In this document: positions 8,030 to 17,267 of the stretch, in pieces
How the letters are laid out: every line of letters begins with the position of its first letter
How positions within the stretch are numbered: the first letter of the stretch is position 1
From: an uncultured Lachnospiraceae bacterium
Lineage (GTDB): Bacteria; Bacillota; Clostridia; Lachnospirales; Lachnospiraceae
NCBI GenBank assembly: GCA_944381635.1
Contig: CALWLY010000010.1
Coordinates: 29,750 to 93,749, forward strand
DNA: 64,000 bases
Reading direction: 5' to 3'
Translations under genes and position numbers: made by a program
The notes under the pieces: model-generated
Database searches by the model: none
Seen by the model: only the letters and a program-made list of their open reading frames with translations
What the model was told of the DNA's origin: nothing

Positions 8030-8479
8030 CTATTTTAACAGTTCTCTGATTTTCTCCATCAGAATTTTTGTATCGTCCACAGTGCGCACTGCCATCATAA
8101 TCGTGTCGTCGCCGGCAATGCTGCCTACAATCTCCGAAAATTTCATGTTGTCAAGAGCAGCCGCCACAGCCATAGCCATGCCGGATACTGTTTTTACTAC
8201 CAGAATGTTCTGGGCCATGTCCATGGACACAAAACCGTCTCTTAACACACGGATATATTTCCCTGACAGGTGACTGTCATCATTTTTCAAAACCACATAT
8301 TTTTGTCTTCCGTTTCCCGCAGGAACCTTGGACAGATGCAGCTGTCTGATATCTCTGGAAACCGTAGCCTGTGTCACCGCAAATCCGGCTTCCTTCAGCC
8401 TTTCTGCCAATTCTTCCTGTGTCTCTATATCAAAGCTATGAATCAGTTCCACGATTTTTTCATGCCTGCTCTGCTTCAT
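8030..8479 (-). CDS. argR: Arginine repressor ArgR/AhrC
   Basis: A 149-residue regulator, the same length as Bacillus AhrC. The N-terminal winged helix (about 1-70) includes AVTQATVSRDIRQLHL, the conserved DNA-reading helix. The C-terminal oligomerisation and arginine-binding domain contains GSIAGDDTIMMAVR. It represses arginine biosynthesis and activates catabolism when arginine is bound. I prefer the second of two tandem ATGs (8479) because GGAGG is 5 bases before it. An upstream GTG at 8509 would add ten residues and overlap nadK. It lies between nadK and recN in a conserved cluster. Confidence 0.93.
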   Translation of the reverse strand: MKQSRHEKIVELIHSFDIETQEELAERLKEAGFAVTQATVSRDIRQLHLSKVPAGNGRQKYVVLKNDDSHLSGKYIRVLRDGFVSMDMAQNILVVKTVSGMAMAVAAALDNMKFSEIVGSIAGDDTIMMAVRTVDDTKILMEKIRELLK

Positions 8480-8501
8480 CATTTCCTCCGTTCCTGATAC
8501 T

Positions 8502-9353
8502 TTATTCACTCATTTTTCGGTGAAGCACATCCAGAAAGCCGGCTTCACTCATTTTTATAATAGAAGTCACTTTTTCACTTTTCTGTATCCGCACACAATC
8601 CCCGGGCTTTAAGGGGATACTGCGGCTCCCATCGAAGCTTGCCTCCACCTGGGGAACACTGGCGCCCACTCTCTGCTGTATCATAATTTCCACCATGTCC
8701 TCTTCGCTTAAGATAATACTTCTTGTCTGAAGCGTATGAGGACATATGGGCGTCAGCAGCAACAGTCTCGCGCCGGGTTCCACGATAGGCCCTCCGGCAG
8801 ACATATTATAGCCTGTTGAACCTGTGGGAGTGGACACGATCATACCGTCTGCATGGTACCGTTTCAAAAATCTTCCGTTTACACTGATCTGATAGTCGAT
8901 CATCTGCAAAGGCCCGCTTCTGCTAATGACAATATCATTCAGGGAATGTCTGTCCTCCAAAACCATTCCCTCTCTTATGATCTGCCCGTGCAGCATCATT
9001 CGTTCCTCTATGGAATAATTGCCCGAAATCAGCCTTTCCAGAGCCTCCGGCAGTGCAGATTTTTCCACTTCCGCCAAAAATCCCAGGGTTCCCAGATTCA
9101 CACCCAGAAGAGGCGTTTTGCTGTCCGCAATGTCTCCCGCCGCCCGAAGCAGCGTCCCGTCACCGCCAAGAACCAGAACCGCATCCGCCTTTTCCGCCGC
9201 TTTTTTCAAAAGAATCTGAAATTCCCTGTCTGTTCTGGCATCGGTAAAAACCTGACAGCCAATTCCTCTTCGTTCCAGGAATTGCTGAATATAAGCTGTG
9301 GTTTTAAGCTTTTCATCTTTGGGCTGGTTTGTTATCATCACTACCTGTTTCAT
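8502..9353 (-). CDS. nadK: NAD kinase
   Basis: A 283-residue cytoplasmic kinase that makes NADP from NAD. The family motifs are all present: GGDGTLLRAAG near residue 55, the nucleotide-binding stretch SLNDIVISR, and the glycine-rich TPTGSTGYNMSAGGPIV. NLGTLGFL follows the first motif as expected. The chosen ATG (9353) gives the usual N-terminus MKQVVMITNQPKDE; an ATG at 9383 would add ten residues. It is followed by argR and preceded by tlyA in a block shared by many clostridia. Confidence 0.94.
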   Translation of the reverse strand: MKQVVMITNQPKDEKLKTTAYIQQFLERRGIGCQVFTDARTDREFQILLKKAAEKADAVLVLGGDGTLLRAAGDIADSKTPLLGVNLGTLGFLAEVEKSALPEALERLISGNYSIEERMMLHGQIIREGMVLEDRHSLNDIVISRSGPLQMIDYQISVNGRFLKRYHADGMIVSTPTGSTGYNMSAGGPIVEPGARLLLLTPICPHTLQTRSIILSEEDMVEIMIQQRVGASVPQVEASFDGSRSIPLKPGDCVRIQKSEKVTSIIKMSEAGFLDVLHRKMSE

Positions 9354-9406
9354 CCGTCGGTCAATTCCTTTTTTGATTGTCATCCAGTTTCAGGACAGAC
9401 AATCCC

Positions 9407-10297
9407 TTATTCTTTATCCAGCGCCCCGTGAGCTTCTGCCACCGTTTTCTCCATAAGCGCCTTCATCTCTTCTTCCATGGGCTGCGATCCCTCCGTCTGG
9501 ATCTGCTTTAACGCAGCCTCCGCTTCCTGTTCCGTCAGCTCTACCTTCTTCTCACTCTCCAAAGGATTTTTCTGCAGGAAAACCAGATATTCAATATTTC
9601 CTTCCGGTCCTTTGATGGGAGAATAGGTAAGACCAAGAATATCAAAACCTACAAGTTTTGCAAAGACAAATACTTTTTCGATAACCTCCAGATGCACTTT
9701 CGGCTCTCTGACCACACCTTTTTTCCCAACCTTATCTTTGCCGGCCTCAAACTGAGGCTTGATGAGGCAAACCATCTGTCCATTTTCCTTTAACAGATTT
9801 CTTGCCGGTATCAGGATTTTCGTCAGAGAAATAAAAGATACATCCACAGAGGCAAAATCCAGCTGATCCTCAATATCTTCCGGCACCATATAGCGGAAAT
9901 TTGTTTTTTCCATGCATACGACACGGTCATCATTGCGAAGTTTCCACGCAAGCTGACCATGCCCCACATCCACAGAATATACTTTGACAGCACCGTTTTG
10001 AAGCATACAGTCTGTAAAGCCTCCAGTGGATGCCCCGATGTCCATGCAGATCTTTCCTGCAAGGGAAATCGGAAAACATTCCATCGCCTTTTCCAGCTTC
10101 AGTCCCCCTCTGCTCACGTATTTCAGTGTGCTTCCCTTTACAGTAATCTCTGCCTTGCTCTCATCAAACATGGCTCCGGCCTTATCTTCTCTCTGTCCCT
10201 GTACAAACACATTTCCGGACATGATGATGGCTTTCGCCTTTTCTCTTGACTCTGCCAGTCCCTGCTTTACCAAAAGTACGTCCAAACGTTCCTTCAT
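9407..10297 (-). CDS. TlyA-family rRNA 2'-O-methyltransferase
   Basis: A 296-residue protein with an N-terminal S4 RNA-binding domain (about 3-65; RLDVLLVKQGLAESREKAKA) and an FtsJ-like methyltransferase domain. The SAM-binding motif is ICMDIGASTGGFTDCML, and the catalytic-type residues KPQFEAGKDKVGKKGVVR follow. TlyA proteins methylate cytidines in 16S and/or 23S rRNA and are often mislabelled hemolysin. The C-terminal 45 residues are acidic and Glu/Gln-rich, an extra tail of the sort that varies between species. It sits 18 bases after dxs, a very common clostridial pair. Confidence 0.9.
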   Translation of the reverse strand: MKERLDVLLVKQGLAESREKAKAIIMSGNVFVQGQREDKAGAMFDESKAEITVKGSTLKYVSRGGLKLEKAMECFPISLAGKICMDIGASTGGFTDCMLQNGAVKVYSVDVGHGQLAWKLRNDDRVVCMEKTNFRYMVPEDIEDQLDFASVDVSFISLTKILIPARNLLKENGQMVCLIKPQFEAGKDKVGKKGVVREPKVHLEVIEKVFVFAKLVGFDILGLTYSPIKGPEGNIEYLVFLQKNPLESEKKVELTEQEAEAALKQIQTEGSQPMEEEMKALMEKTVAEAHGALDKE

Positions 10298-10315
10298 CCT
10301 ATCAAATCTGCTCCT

Positions 10316-12187
10316 TTATCTTTCTGTCATTCCCTTTTTCCACGCGATAATCCGCTCTGCAATGCTTTCCGCGTCCAGACCGATTTTCTTTTTCAGAATA
10401 TCCACGTTTCCGTGAGCAATAAATTTATCGGGTATGGCAATGGTGAGAACTTCTGTTTTTAAACGTTCCTCATCGATAAATGCCCTCACCTTTTCTCCGA
10501 ATCCGCCGCTTTCCACATTTTCTTCCATCGTCACAAGGAGGCTGTGATCCTTTGCCAGATTCCGCAGCAGTTCCTCATCCACAGGTTTTACAAAACGGGC
10601 ATTTACCAGGGTGACTTTCATTCCGGCTTCCTTTAAAATATCCCGTACCTTTTCTCCTGTTTCCACCATGCTTCCCACGGCAAGAAGTGCTGTTTCCTCT
10701 TCCCGGTAAATTACTTCGCCTTTTCCGAAAACAATGGGCGCACGGAATTCCTCCAGCCCATCGTACGCCGCTCCTCTCGGATAACGGATTGCCATGGGCC
10801 CGTCAAATTTCACGGAAAATTTCAGCATATCGGAAAGCTCCCATTTGTTCTTAGGCGCCATGATATGCATATTGGGGATAGAGGAAAGATAAGACAGGTC
10901 AAAAGCTCCCTGATGAGTCTCCCCGTCGCTTCCTACAAGCCCCGCCCGGTCAATGGCAAATACTACCGGAAGATTCTGAATGCACACATCGTGAAGGATC
11001 TGGTCGTAGGCTCTCTGTAAAAAGGTGGAATAAATCGCCACAATGGGCTTCATGCCGCCTACTGCCAGTCCGGCCGCAAAGGTTACGGCATGCTCCTCCG
11101 CGATTCCCACGTCAAAAAATCGTTCCGGATAAAGGCTGCGGAAACGCTTCAGTCCCGTGCCGTCCGGCATAGCCGCTGTGATTGCCACCACGTCTTTGTT
11201 TCTCTGTCCCAGTTTAATCATCACTGTGGAAAAAACATCGGTCCAGTTGGCCTTCGTCTTTTTCTTTTTGGGAACTCCCGTAGCCACATCAAAAGGTTCC
11301 GCGCCATGGAATCTGGCAGGATGCTTTTCTGCCGGTCCATAGCCTTTTCCCTTTTTGGTGCTCACATGGATCAGCACTGCGTTTTTGCGGCGCTTCGCCT
11401 CTTTGATCACTTTGATCAATCCCTGGATATCATGCCCGTCCACAGGCCCCAGATAGGTGATGCCCATATCTTCAAAAAACATCCCCGGAACCACCAGCTG
11501 TTTGAAACTGTTTTTGGCTTTGCGGATACCGGCCACAACCGGATCCCCATATTTGGTTCCGCGCAGAGTGTCATAGATACCGTCCTTAATATCCAGATAA
11601 GCGTTGGATGTACGGATATTGTTCAGATATTTGGACATGCCTCCCACATTTTCCGAGATAGACATATCATTGTCGTTTAATATAATGATAAAATTGGTCT
11701 CCAGACGCGAAGCATTATTCAGGGCCTCGTACGCCATTCCGCCGGTCAGAGCACCGTCTCCTATGACAGAGACAACCGTGTGGTTCTCTCCTTTGATATC
11801 TCTGGCCTTCACCAGTCCAAGTCCTGCGGATATGGATGTGGAGCTGTGCCCGGTCTCAAAAGCGTCACAGTCGCTTTCCCCGCGTTTGGGAAAACCGCTC
11901 ATTCCTTCAAATTTGCGCAGGTTGTCAAAACCTTCTCTTCGTCCGGTCAACAGTTTATGAGTATAGGACTGATGTCCCACATCCCATATGATCTTATCTT
12001 CCGGCAGATTCAAGGCCAGATGCAGCGCCATGGTAAGCTCTACCGTGCCCAGATTGGACCCCAGATGCCCGCCTGTTTCGCTGATTTTTTGTATCAGAAA
12101 ATCCCTGATTTCCTGTGCCAGCGCAGGATAATCCTTAGGATTTATATTCTTAATGTCATTTACCTGTTTTATTTGTTCCAGAAGCAT
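10316..12187 (-). CDS. dxs: 1-deoxy-D-xylulose-5-phosphate synthase
   Basis: A 623-residue thiamine diphosphate enzyme of normal length. It shows the TPP-binding start GDGALTGGMAYEALN with later NDNDMSIS, the catalytic histidine in HLGSNLG and DVGHQSYTHKLL, and the transketolase C-terminal pyrimidine domain (GIAEEHAVTFAAGLA). It condenses pyruvate with glyceraldehyde 3-phosphate, the first step of the MEP route to isoprenoids. ispA directly upstream uses the products, and ispG is elsewhere in the window (47702-48757). The ATG follows GGAGGCAGAAC, a good ribosome binding site. Confidence 0.97.
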   Translation of the reverse strand: MLLEQIKQVNDIKNINPKDYPALAQEIRDFLIQKISETGGHLGSNLGTVELTMALHLALNLPEDKIIWDVGHQSYTHKLLTGRREGFDNLRKFEGMSGFPKRGESDCDAFETGHSSTSISAGLGLVKARDIKGENHTVVSVIGDGALTGGMAYEALNNASRLETNFIIILNDNDMSISENVGGMSKYLNNIRTSNAYLDIKDGIYDTLRGTKYGDPVVAGIRKAKNSFKQLVVPGMFFEDMGITYLGPVDGHDIQGLIKVIKEAKRRKNAVLIHVSTKKGKGYGPAEKHPARFHGAEPFDVATGVPKKKKTKANWTDVFSTVMIKLGQRNKDVVAITAAMPDGTGLKRFRSLYPERFFDVGIAEEHAVTFAAGLAVGGMKPIVAIYSTFLQRAYDQILHDVCIQNLPVVFAIDRAGLVGSDGETHQGAFDLSYLSSIPNMHIMAPKNKWELSDMLKFSVKFDGPMAIRYPRGAAYDGLEEFRAPIVFGKGEVIYREEETALLAVGSMVETGEKVRDILKEAGMKVTLVNARFVKPVDEELLRNLAKDHSLLVTMEENVESGGFGEKVRAFIDEERLKTEVLTIAIPDKFIAHGNVDILKKKIGLDAESIAERIIAWKKGMTER

Positions 12188-12241
12188 GTTCTGCCTCCTT
12201 TATCTCCTGTCTTTGCAGGTTTTTATCTACTATTGTGTGCC

Positions 12242-13156
12242 TTATTTTTCTCTCGTAATCAAATCTTCCACCAGTTTTTCCAGGAAAAGATTTCTTTTTC
12301 CAAAGCTTCCCAGCTCTTTCATTGCTTCTTCGGAAAGCCGTTTTACTTCTTCTTCGGATTTTTTCAGTCCGTTTAAGGTCACATAGGTAACTTTATGATT
12401 TTTCTCATCGCTTCCCACCGGTTTTCCAAGCACCTCCAGGGTGCTTGTCACATCCAGAATGTCATCCTGAATCTGGAAAGCGATTCCGATATTGTAAGCT
12501 ATTTTTTCTATTTTTGCTGTTTCTTCCGGAGAAGCACCGGCCAGCACTGCGCCGATCATCATGGCATTTTGAATCAGAGCCGCCGTTTTATGCTCGTGGA
12601 TAAACAAAAGCAAATCCTCCGTCACTTTTTCCGGTGGAAATTCTTCCGCCTCCACATCCGCTGTCTGACCTCCTATCATGCCGTAGACGCCGGCTTTTAC
12701 AGCCAGAATCCCCATGGCCTTTCCAACCGCCTTCAAAAGAGAGACGTCTTCCTGCACTTCCGGCAGTTCAAACGCCAATGCCGCTGTTTCAAACGCATAA
12801 TTTAAAAGGGCATCTCCGGCAAGCACTGCCATTCCCTCACCGTAGACAACGTGGGTTGTCTTTCTTCCCCGGCGGTATTCGTCATTGTCCATACAGGGCA
12901 GATCGTCGTGTACCAGGGAATAATTGTGAATCATTTCGATAGCAACCATAAACGGTTCCACCACTCTGCCGCTGCCGCCGAACATCTCATAAGTCTCTTT
13001 CATCAGAATGGGTCTGAGTCTCTTTCCTCCCGCCAGAACACTGTAGTTCATAGCGCTTAATACCGTTTTCTGATATCCTTTTTCTTCCGGCAGATACTGT
13101 TTTAAAGTTTCCTCAGCCTGCTCGGTCTTTGCCTGCAATTCTTCTTTAAAATTCAT
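12242..13156 (-). CDS. ispA: Farnesyl/geranyl diphosphate synthase
   Basis: A 304-residue trans-prenyl synthase. The first aspartate-rich motif is DDLPCMDND, and the second is IQDDILDV. GGKRLRPILM binds diphosphate. It builds C15 (or C10) prenyl diphosphate from DMAPP and IPP for undecaprenyl phosphate and other isoprenoids. I placed the start at the ATG at 13156, which has GAGGAGG nine bases upstream and overlaps the last codons of xseB by 11 bases. A start at 13174 would put six more residues inside xseB. The neighbours xseB and dxs form the standard xseA-xseB-ispA-dxs-tlyA operon. Confidence 0.95.
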   Translation of the reverse strand: MNFKEELQAKTEQAEETLKQYLPEEKGYQKTVLSAMNYSVLAGGKRLRPILMKETYEMFGGSGRVVEPFMVAIEMIHNYSLVHDDLPCMDNDEYRRGRKTTHVVYGEGMAVLAGDALLNYAFETAALAFELPEVQEDVSLLKAVGKAMGILAVKAGVYGMIGGQTADVEAEEFPPEKVTEDLLLFIHEHKTAALIQNAMMIGAVLAGASPEETAKIEKIAYNIGIAFQIQDDILDVTSTLEVLGKPVGSDEKNHKVTYVTLNGLKKSEEEVKRLSEEAMKELGSFGKRNLFLEKLVEDLITREK

Positions 13157-13394
13157 GAAGTTCGCCCTCCTCATTCAACTGAAGTACCTTCTTTTCCACC
13201 TTATCAATGGTATCGTTGCAATATTTCAAAAGCTGCATTCCCCTCTGGTATACCGCGAAAGAATCTTCCAGAGAAATATCTTCCGCCTCCAATGCCTGCG
13301 TGATTTCCTCCAGCTGTTCAAACGCTTCCTCCAGGGTCACGCCGCTTTCCATTTTGTCTGTATTCTCATTGATTTCCTTTTTTCCTGCCGGCAT
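13146..13394 (-). CDS. xseB: Exodeoxyribonuclease VII small subunit
   Basis: An 82-residue, helix-forming protein. The conserved core is LEEAFEQLEEITQALEAEDI, followed by SLEDSFAVYQRGMQLLKYC. Several XseB chains bind one XseA chain to make the single-strand-specific exonuclease VII used in repair. A short polar N-terminal tail (about 1-18) precedes the family domain. It lies 54 bases after xseA and overlaps ispA. Confidence 0.93.
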   Translation of the reverse strand: MPAGKKEINENTDKMESGVTLEEAFEQLEEITQALEAEDISLEDSFAVYQRGMQLLKYCNDTIDKVEKKVLQLNEEGELHEF

Positions 13395-13448
13395 AACTCA
13401 CCTCTGTCTTTCCCCGTCCCTGCTGTCTGCCTCTGCTGTTTTCAGATT

Positions 13449-14678
13449 TCAGACTTTTTCCGGGACCGTTTCTGAAAATTTCTGTTTTTCTGTCTTTTTC
13501 ACCTCTGCCAGAATCCTGCCATTTTTTACATGTATGGTAAGCAGACTTCCCGGCTTTACTTTATCCACATCCGTCACTGTCTTTCCCTTTTCGTCTGCCA
13601 CATGGGAAAAGCCCTGATTCAGCTTGTCAAGAGGCGAAAGACCTTTCATTTTTTCGGTATAAAGAGAAAGAAGATGCCGGCAGCTTACCGTCTTTTTCTC
13701 CATGGCAGCCTGCAAAAGCTCCTCCTGCCTGAGAAGTCTCGTTCTTTTTTCCCGTATCTGATTCATGGGACTTAAATACTGGAGTGTTTTGGCACAGTGA
13801 AGCGTATGCTGCCGGTACCTGTCCAGTTTTCCCATAAAGCTCCGTTTCAGTCCTGCCTTTGCTCCCTCTAAAGCAGCTTCCAGCTGTCTTACGTCATACA
13901 CAGCCAGTTCTGCCGCTGCTGACGGGGTAGGCGCCCGAAGATCTGCCACATAATCGGCGATAGTTGTGTCTGTCTCGTGGCCCACTGCTGAAATAATGGG
14001 AATCTGACAGTCAAAAATAGCCTGTGCCACCGCTTCCTCATTAAAAGCCCACAAGTCTTCGATAGAACCGCCTCCGCGTCCCACAATCATAGTGTCCACA
14101 CCCAGACGCTCCAGCGCATGGATGCCGTTTACAATGCTTTCTGCCGCCTGGTCGCCCTGTACAATGGCAGGATAAAGAATGATCTGCACATAGGGATTTC
14201 TCCTGGAGGCGATATTTATGATATCTCTCACCGCTGCCCCGGTAGGCGCTGTGACAACGCCCAGCGTCCGAATAAACCTGGGAATGGGCTGCTTGTATTC
14301 CTGAGCAAACATACCTCTTTCTTCAAGCTCCCGCTTCAGCTGTTCAAAGCGCTCGTATAAATATCCCGCACCGTCCAGTATGATTTCCTTTGCGTACAGC
14401 TGGTATCTGCCGTCTCTTTCATAGACATCCACCGTTCCGGCCGCCACAACCTGCTGCCCATCCTGCATTCTGAATTTCAGCCCGCTCCTGTTTCCTGCAA
14501 ACATCACACAGGCTATGGCTCCCTTAGCATCCTTCAGCGTAAAATAAATATGGCCGGATGTGTGGTATTTGCAGTTGCTGACCTCTCCTTTTACAAGGAT
14601 AGACTGCAGCATAAAATCCTGCGTGAACATGTTTTTAATATAGGAATTTACCTGCGCTACTGTGTATACGTTTTTCAT
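13449..14678 (-). CDS. xseA: Exodeoxyribonuclease VII large subunit
   Basis: A 409-residue protein with the N-terminal OB-fold nucleic-acid binding domain (about 1-105; VYTVAQVNSYIKNMF). The catalytic domain carries VVTAPTGAAVRDI, GRGGGSIEDLWAFNEE and SAVGHETDTTIADYVADLRA, all family hallmarks. A basic coiled region and a short C-terminal stretch follow. It degrades single-stranded DNA from both ends. The ATG at 14678 has GGAG six bases upstream; a GTG at 14690 in the same frame is possible. Confidence 0.95.
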   Translation of the reverse strand: MKNVYTVAQVNSYIKNMFTQDFMLQSILVKGEVSNCKYHTSGHIYFTLKDAKGAIACVMFAGNRSGLKFRMQDGQQVVAAGTVDVYERDGRYQLYAKEIILDGAGYLYERFEQLKRELEERGMFAQEYKQPIPRFIRTLGVVTAPTGAAVRDIINIASRRNPYVQIILYPAIVQGDQAAESIVNGIHALERLGVDTMIVGRGGGSIEDLWAFNEEAVAQAIFDCQIPIISAVGHETDTTIADYVADLRAPTPSAAAELAVYDVRQLEAALEGAKAGLKRSFMGKLDRYRQHTLHCAKTLQYLSPMNQIREKRTRLLRQEELLQAAMEKKTVSCRHLLSLYTEKMKGLSPLDKLNQGFSHVADEKGKTVTDVDKVKPGSLLTIHVKNGRILAEVKKTEKQKFSETVPEKV

Positions 14679-14708
14679 CTGCTTCTCCACATATCCGGTC
14701 CAAGTATA

Positions 14709-14734
14709 CAGTGTGCTCTAAAGCGCACACTGTT
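14709..14734. repeat. Hairpin between nusB and xseA
   Basis: CAGTGTGC and GCACACTG type arms flank a short loop, with a T-rich run on the plus side only. The sequence resembles the short palindrome that caps repeat copy A (1161-1180). On the minus strand it has no U-tract, so it is unlikely to stop the nusB-xseA transcript. Confidence 0.5.
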
Positions 14735-14746
14735 TTATTTATTACC

Positions 14747-15151
14747 TTAATTATCTGCGAATTTGGCCAGGACGCCGTTTACGAAACCTGCCGAACCGTC
14801 CTGTCCGTATGTTTTGGCCAGTTCCACTGCCTCGTTGATAGCCACTCCTGTAGGAACGGTATCGTCATAGCGAATCTCATACACTGCCAGACGTATGATG
14901 GCAAGATCCACCTTGCCCATACGGCCGGTGGTCCATCCTTTTGCCCTTTCATTGATTTCTTCATCAATTTCCGTCAGATGTTCCATAATCTTATAAAACT
15001 TCTCGTGGATATAGGCAATATCCTTATCCTCTGTCACGTTTTCGTCGTCACAAAGAAACATCTCGCACTGTTCGTCAATTTCTTCTTTTCCATTAAATTC
15101 CACACGGAACAGTAATTTAAAAATTTGTTCTCTCAGTTCTCTTCTGCTCAT
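14747..15151 (-). CDS. nusB: Transcription antitermination factor NusB
   Basis: A 134-residue all-helical protein that binds boxA RNA with S10 and prevents early termination in rRNA operons. Recognisable stretches are [17 protein letters not shown] at the N-terminus and [32 protein letters not shown] towards the C-terminus (split here as [13 protein letters not shown] and [19 protein letters not shown]). The ATG at 15151 fits the family start MSRRE. A TTG at 15175 has a closer AAGGA site, so the protein could be eight residues longer. It heads the block that runs into xseA. Confidence 0.93.
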   Translation of the reverse strand: MSRRELREQIFKLLFRVEFNGKEEIDEQCEMFLCDDENVTEDKDIAYIHEKFYKIMEHLTEIDEEINERAKGWTTGRMGKVDLAIIRLAVYEIRYDDTVPTGVAINEAVELAKTYGQDGSAGFVNGVLAKFADN

Positions 15152-15180
15152 TCTATATGAACTATCCTTTCCCAAACTCG

Positions 15181-15370
15181 CATCCTTTTCACATATCTTC
15201 GGCGGGCCCTGAAGTCATTTTTTCACGCAAGCGCAAAACACATGTCCCGGGACCTTCGCATCATTACATTCCATGACAAAGAGTGTGCCTCACAAATGAC
15301 AAGCCTTTCTCTTCCCCTGCGGTCAGAATACAGCTGCGTCATTTTTGGAACACACTCCTTGGCCAGACCT
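15181..15370 (-). other. Non-coding gap between asp23-like gene and nusB with a long imperfect hairpin
   Basis: No credible gene lies here. Outer arms GAGTGTG (15281-15287) and CACACTC (15351-15357) and inner arms AAATGAC (15294-15300) and GTCATTT (15338-15344) would form a long interrupted hairpin. There is no U-tract on either side, so it looks like an RNA processing or attenuation structure rather than a terminator. Confidence 0.4.
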
Positions 15371-15757
15371 TTATTTGCCCGGATTCATATTCACACTTGC
15401 AATACGGATATTGACATCCGTAACTGTAAGCCCTGTCATGTTCTCGATGGCATTTTTTACCTTTTCCTGTACTTTCTGACAGGTTGCGGGGATATTGTAG
15501 CCATACTCCATGGTCAGTGTAAGATCCGTTCTTACGTTGGAGCCGATCACATCCACCTTTACACCTTTGGTCAGGCTTTTCACGCCTACCTTGCTCATAA
15601 GCTCATTGGTGATGTTTCCCGCCATGGCAGATACGCCTTCTACTTCTGTAGCTGCCAAAGATGCAATCATAGCTACCACCTCGTCCGCAATCTGTACGGA
15701 ACCAACACCATCGTCTCCCTGCAATACATAAGTATTTTTATTTGTATCTTTCTCCAT
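15371..15757 (-). CDS. Asp23/Gls24-family protein
   Basis: A 128-residue protein of the Asp23/Gls24 (alkaline-shock) family. It has the pattern IADEVVAMIASLAATEVEGVSAMAG in the first half, split as IADEVVAMIASLAATEV and EGVSAMAG. Further on are VRTDLTLTMEYGYNIPATC and VTDVNIRIASVNM. These proteins are cytoplasmic, often membrane-associated, and linked to cell-envelope homeostasis; in clostridia one copy is nearly always next to nusB, as here. The 22-residue N-terminus is variable. A strong AAAGGAGG site precedes the ATG. Confidence 0.9.
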   Translation of the reverse strand: MEKDTNKNTYVLQGDDGVGSVQIADEVVAMIASLAATEVEGVSAMAGNITNELMSKVGVKSLTKGVKVDVIGSNVRTDLTLTMEYGYNIPATCQKVQEKVKNAIENMTGLTVTDVNIRIASVNMNPGK

Positions 15758-15787
15758 AAGGGTGCCTCCTTTATCTCTATCTTATAA

Positions 15788-15811
15788 ATTATACCAAAAC
15801 CGCCAGGTTTT
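15788..15811 (-). promoter_or_regulatory. Extended -10 promoter of the Asp23 gene with an inverted repeat
   Basis: On the minus strand TATAAT (15788-15793) is preceded by TGG, an extended -10. Just upstream AAAACC and GGTTTT form an inverted repeat around GCCA. No good -35 hexamer is visible. Confidence 0.5.
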
Positions 15812-15851
15812 GCCTAGTGCTTTTTTATCCCGAAAGCCATACACAGCACTA

Positions 15852-17267
15852 TCATTCCCCGGAATTTAGCCAAAAGCCAAGCGTTCTGTTCTCCGGCGCC
15901 TCTGTGTAAGCCACATTGCCGCTTCCTGCCGGAAGATAACGGAAAATATTCTGCTTATCTATCAGATATTCCTTCAGCTGACTGTAAACCTGATCGCTTT
16001 CACACCGGAACGTGATCGTCTTTTCTCCCTGACTGACAGCTTCCTGAAACAAAGGTGTAAGACGCAGGGAAAAATCCGCCGCATCCTCCTTTGTCAGATA
16101 CAGTCCTTCCCGCACATAATAATTGTCTCTGGTGTCTGTACATGCCGGAAGGGAAAATGTCGAATCCGCCTGGTGGGTTTTCTCCAGTTCCTGTGTGGTA
16201 ACGCAAAAATAGTCATAGTTTACCGGCCACTGTCTTTCTGTGTCTGTGATACTCTTCTCTTCAAACCGATAAGACACATCTCCCCAGGTAGGGTCCACAT
16301 GGTACCAGCTGCCGTTTACCTGCGCACAAAGCCAGGCGTGACGTCCGCTGTTTACACTGCCCGATACAAGCACTGCCGGTATGCCTTTTTTCTGCAGAAG
16401 ATACTGAAGCATCTTGGCATACCCCTGACATACCGATCTTCCATAATCCGCCACAGAGCACAGGTTCTGATTTTCCGCAGCGCTCTCGTCGTACTCGGTA
16501 TTCTCAATCAGATAATCATACAAATATTTCAGCGTGACATAATCGTCTTCCGCCCCCTGTGAGGGCATTCCTGCAAAAGCTCTGTCCGTATAGGCGTCTA
16601 TGCTTTCCTTTTCCTGCAAAACTTTCTGTTCGTCCATAGTATAGGAAGGGGAAAAAGTGATTTCTTTCACTTCTCCGTTTAACGTACGAACCGTATCCCG
16701 GTATCCATTCACATAAAAAATTTCCGGATGGTCTGCCAGCAGGCACATGAAAATTCTCTCCAGAGGCTCTTCTCTGTCTGCAGACAGTGTCACCTCATTG
16801 GAAAAAGACAGGATGGCGTCATACATTTCCTGATAGATTTTCTGTTCTTCTTCCGTTAAAGTATAAAAAGCCCAGGAAGACTGAGGAAGGATTTCGCCTG
16901 CTGTTTTTTCTGAAAAATCTCCGGGCTTAGTACTTAGCTCCCCGGTCTCCGGCTCTGTTTCCGTGAAAGATTGGTTCTGTCCGGCAGTCTCCTGCGTATC
17001 CTTTGTCTTTGAAATTGTATTTTGTGAAACTGTATTTTCCGAAACTACATTTTCCGAAATTTTTTTTCCCGGGTCTGTATTTTCCTGCCCGCTGTTTTCC
17101 TGTATGGGAACCGCAGACTCTGCGCTGCCGCTTTCCTCCACGCTTTCCCCGTATGGCTCTTTGGCAAAACGGGAGAAGAGCCTGTCTTCTCCCCATATAA
17201 TTCCCGCCGCCGCTACCAGACACAGGCAAAGCAGGCATACAACAGGAAGCACCTTTTTTCTTTTCAT
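15852..17267 (-). CDS. Membrane-anchored or secreted transglutaminase-like protein
   Basis: A 471-residue protein. A signal or anchor segment (about 5-23, VLPVVCLLCLCLVAAAG) is followed by a low-complexity Ser/Thr/Glu/Asn-rich linker (about 40-120) with repeated SENTVSQNT-like units. The transglutaminase-like domain (about 245-340) keeps the triad Cys280 (GRSVCQGYA), His310 (GRHAWL) and Asp325 (YHVDPTWGD). Such proteins are extracellular and thought to act as proteases or cross-linkers on wall proteins. Its ATG directly abuts the prfC stop with no gap, so translation is probably coupled. The substrate is unknown. Confidence 0.82.
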   Translation of the reverse strand: MKRKKVLPVVCLLCLCLVAAAGIIWGEDRLFSRFAKEPYGESVEESGSAESAVPIQENSGQENTDPGKKISENVVSENTVSQNTISKTKDTQETAGQNQSFTETEPETGELSTKPGDFSEKTAGEILPQSSWAFYTLTEEEQKIYQEMYDAILSFSNEVTLSADREEPLERIFMCLLADHPEIFYVNGYRDTVRTLNGEVKEITFSPSYTMDEQKVLQEKESIDAYTDRAFAGMPSQGAEDDYVTLKYLYDYLIENTEYDESAAENQNLCSVADYGRSVCQGYAKMLQYLLQKKGIPAVLVSGSVNSGRHAWLCAQVNGSWYHVDPTWGDVSYRFEEKSITDTERQWPVNYDYFCVTTQELEKTHQADSTFSLPACTDTRDNYYVREGLYLTKEDAADFSLRLTPLFQEAVSQGEKTITFRCESDQVYSQLKEYLIDKQNIFRYLPAGSGNVAYTEAPENRTLGFWLNSGE

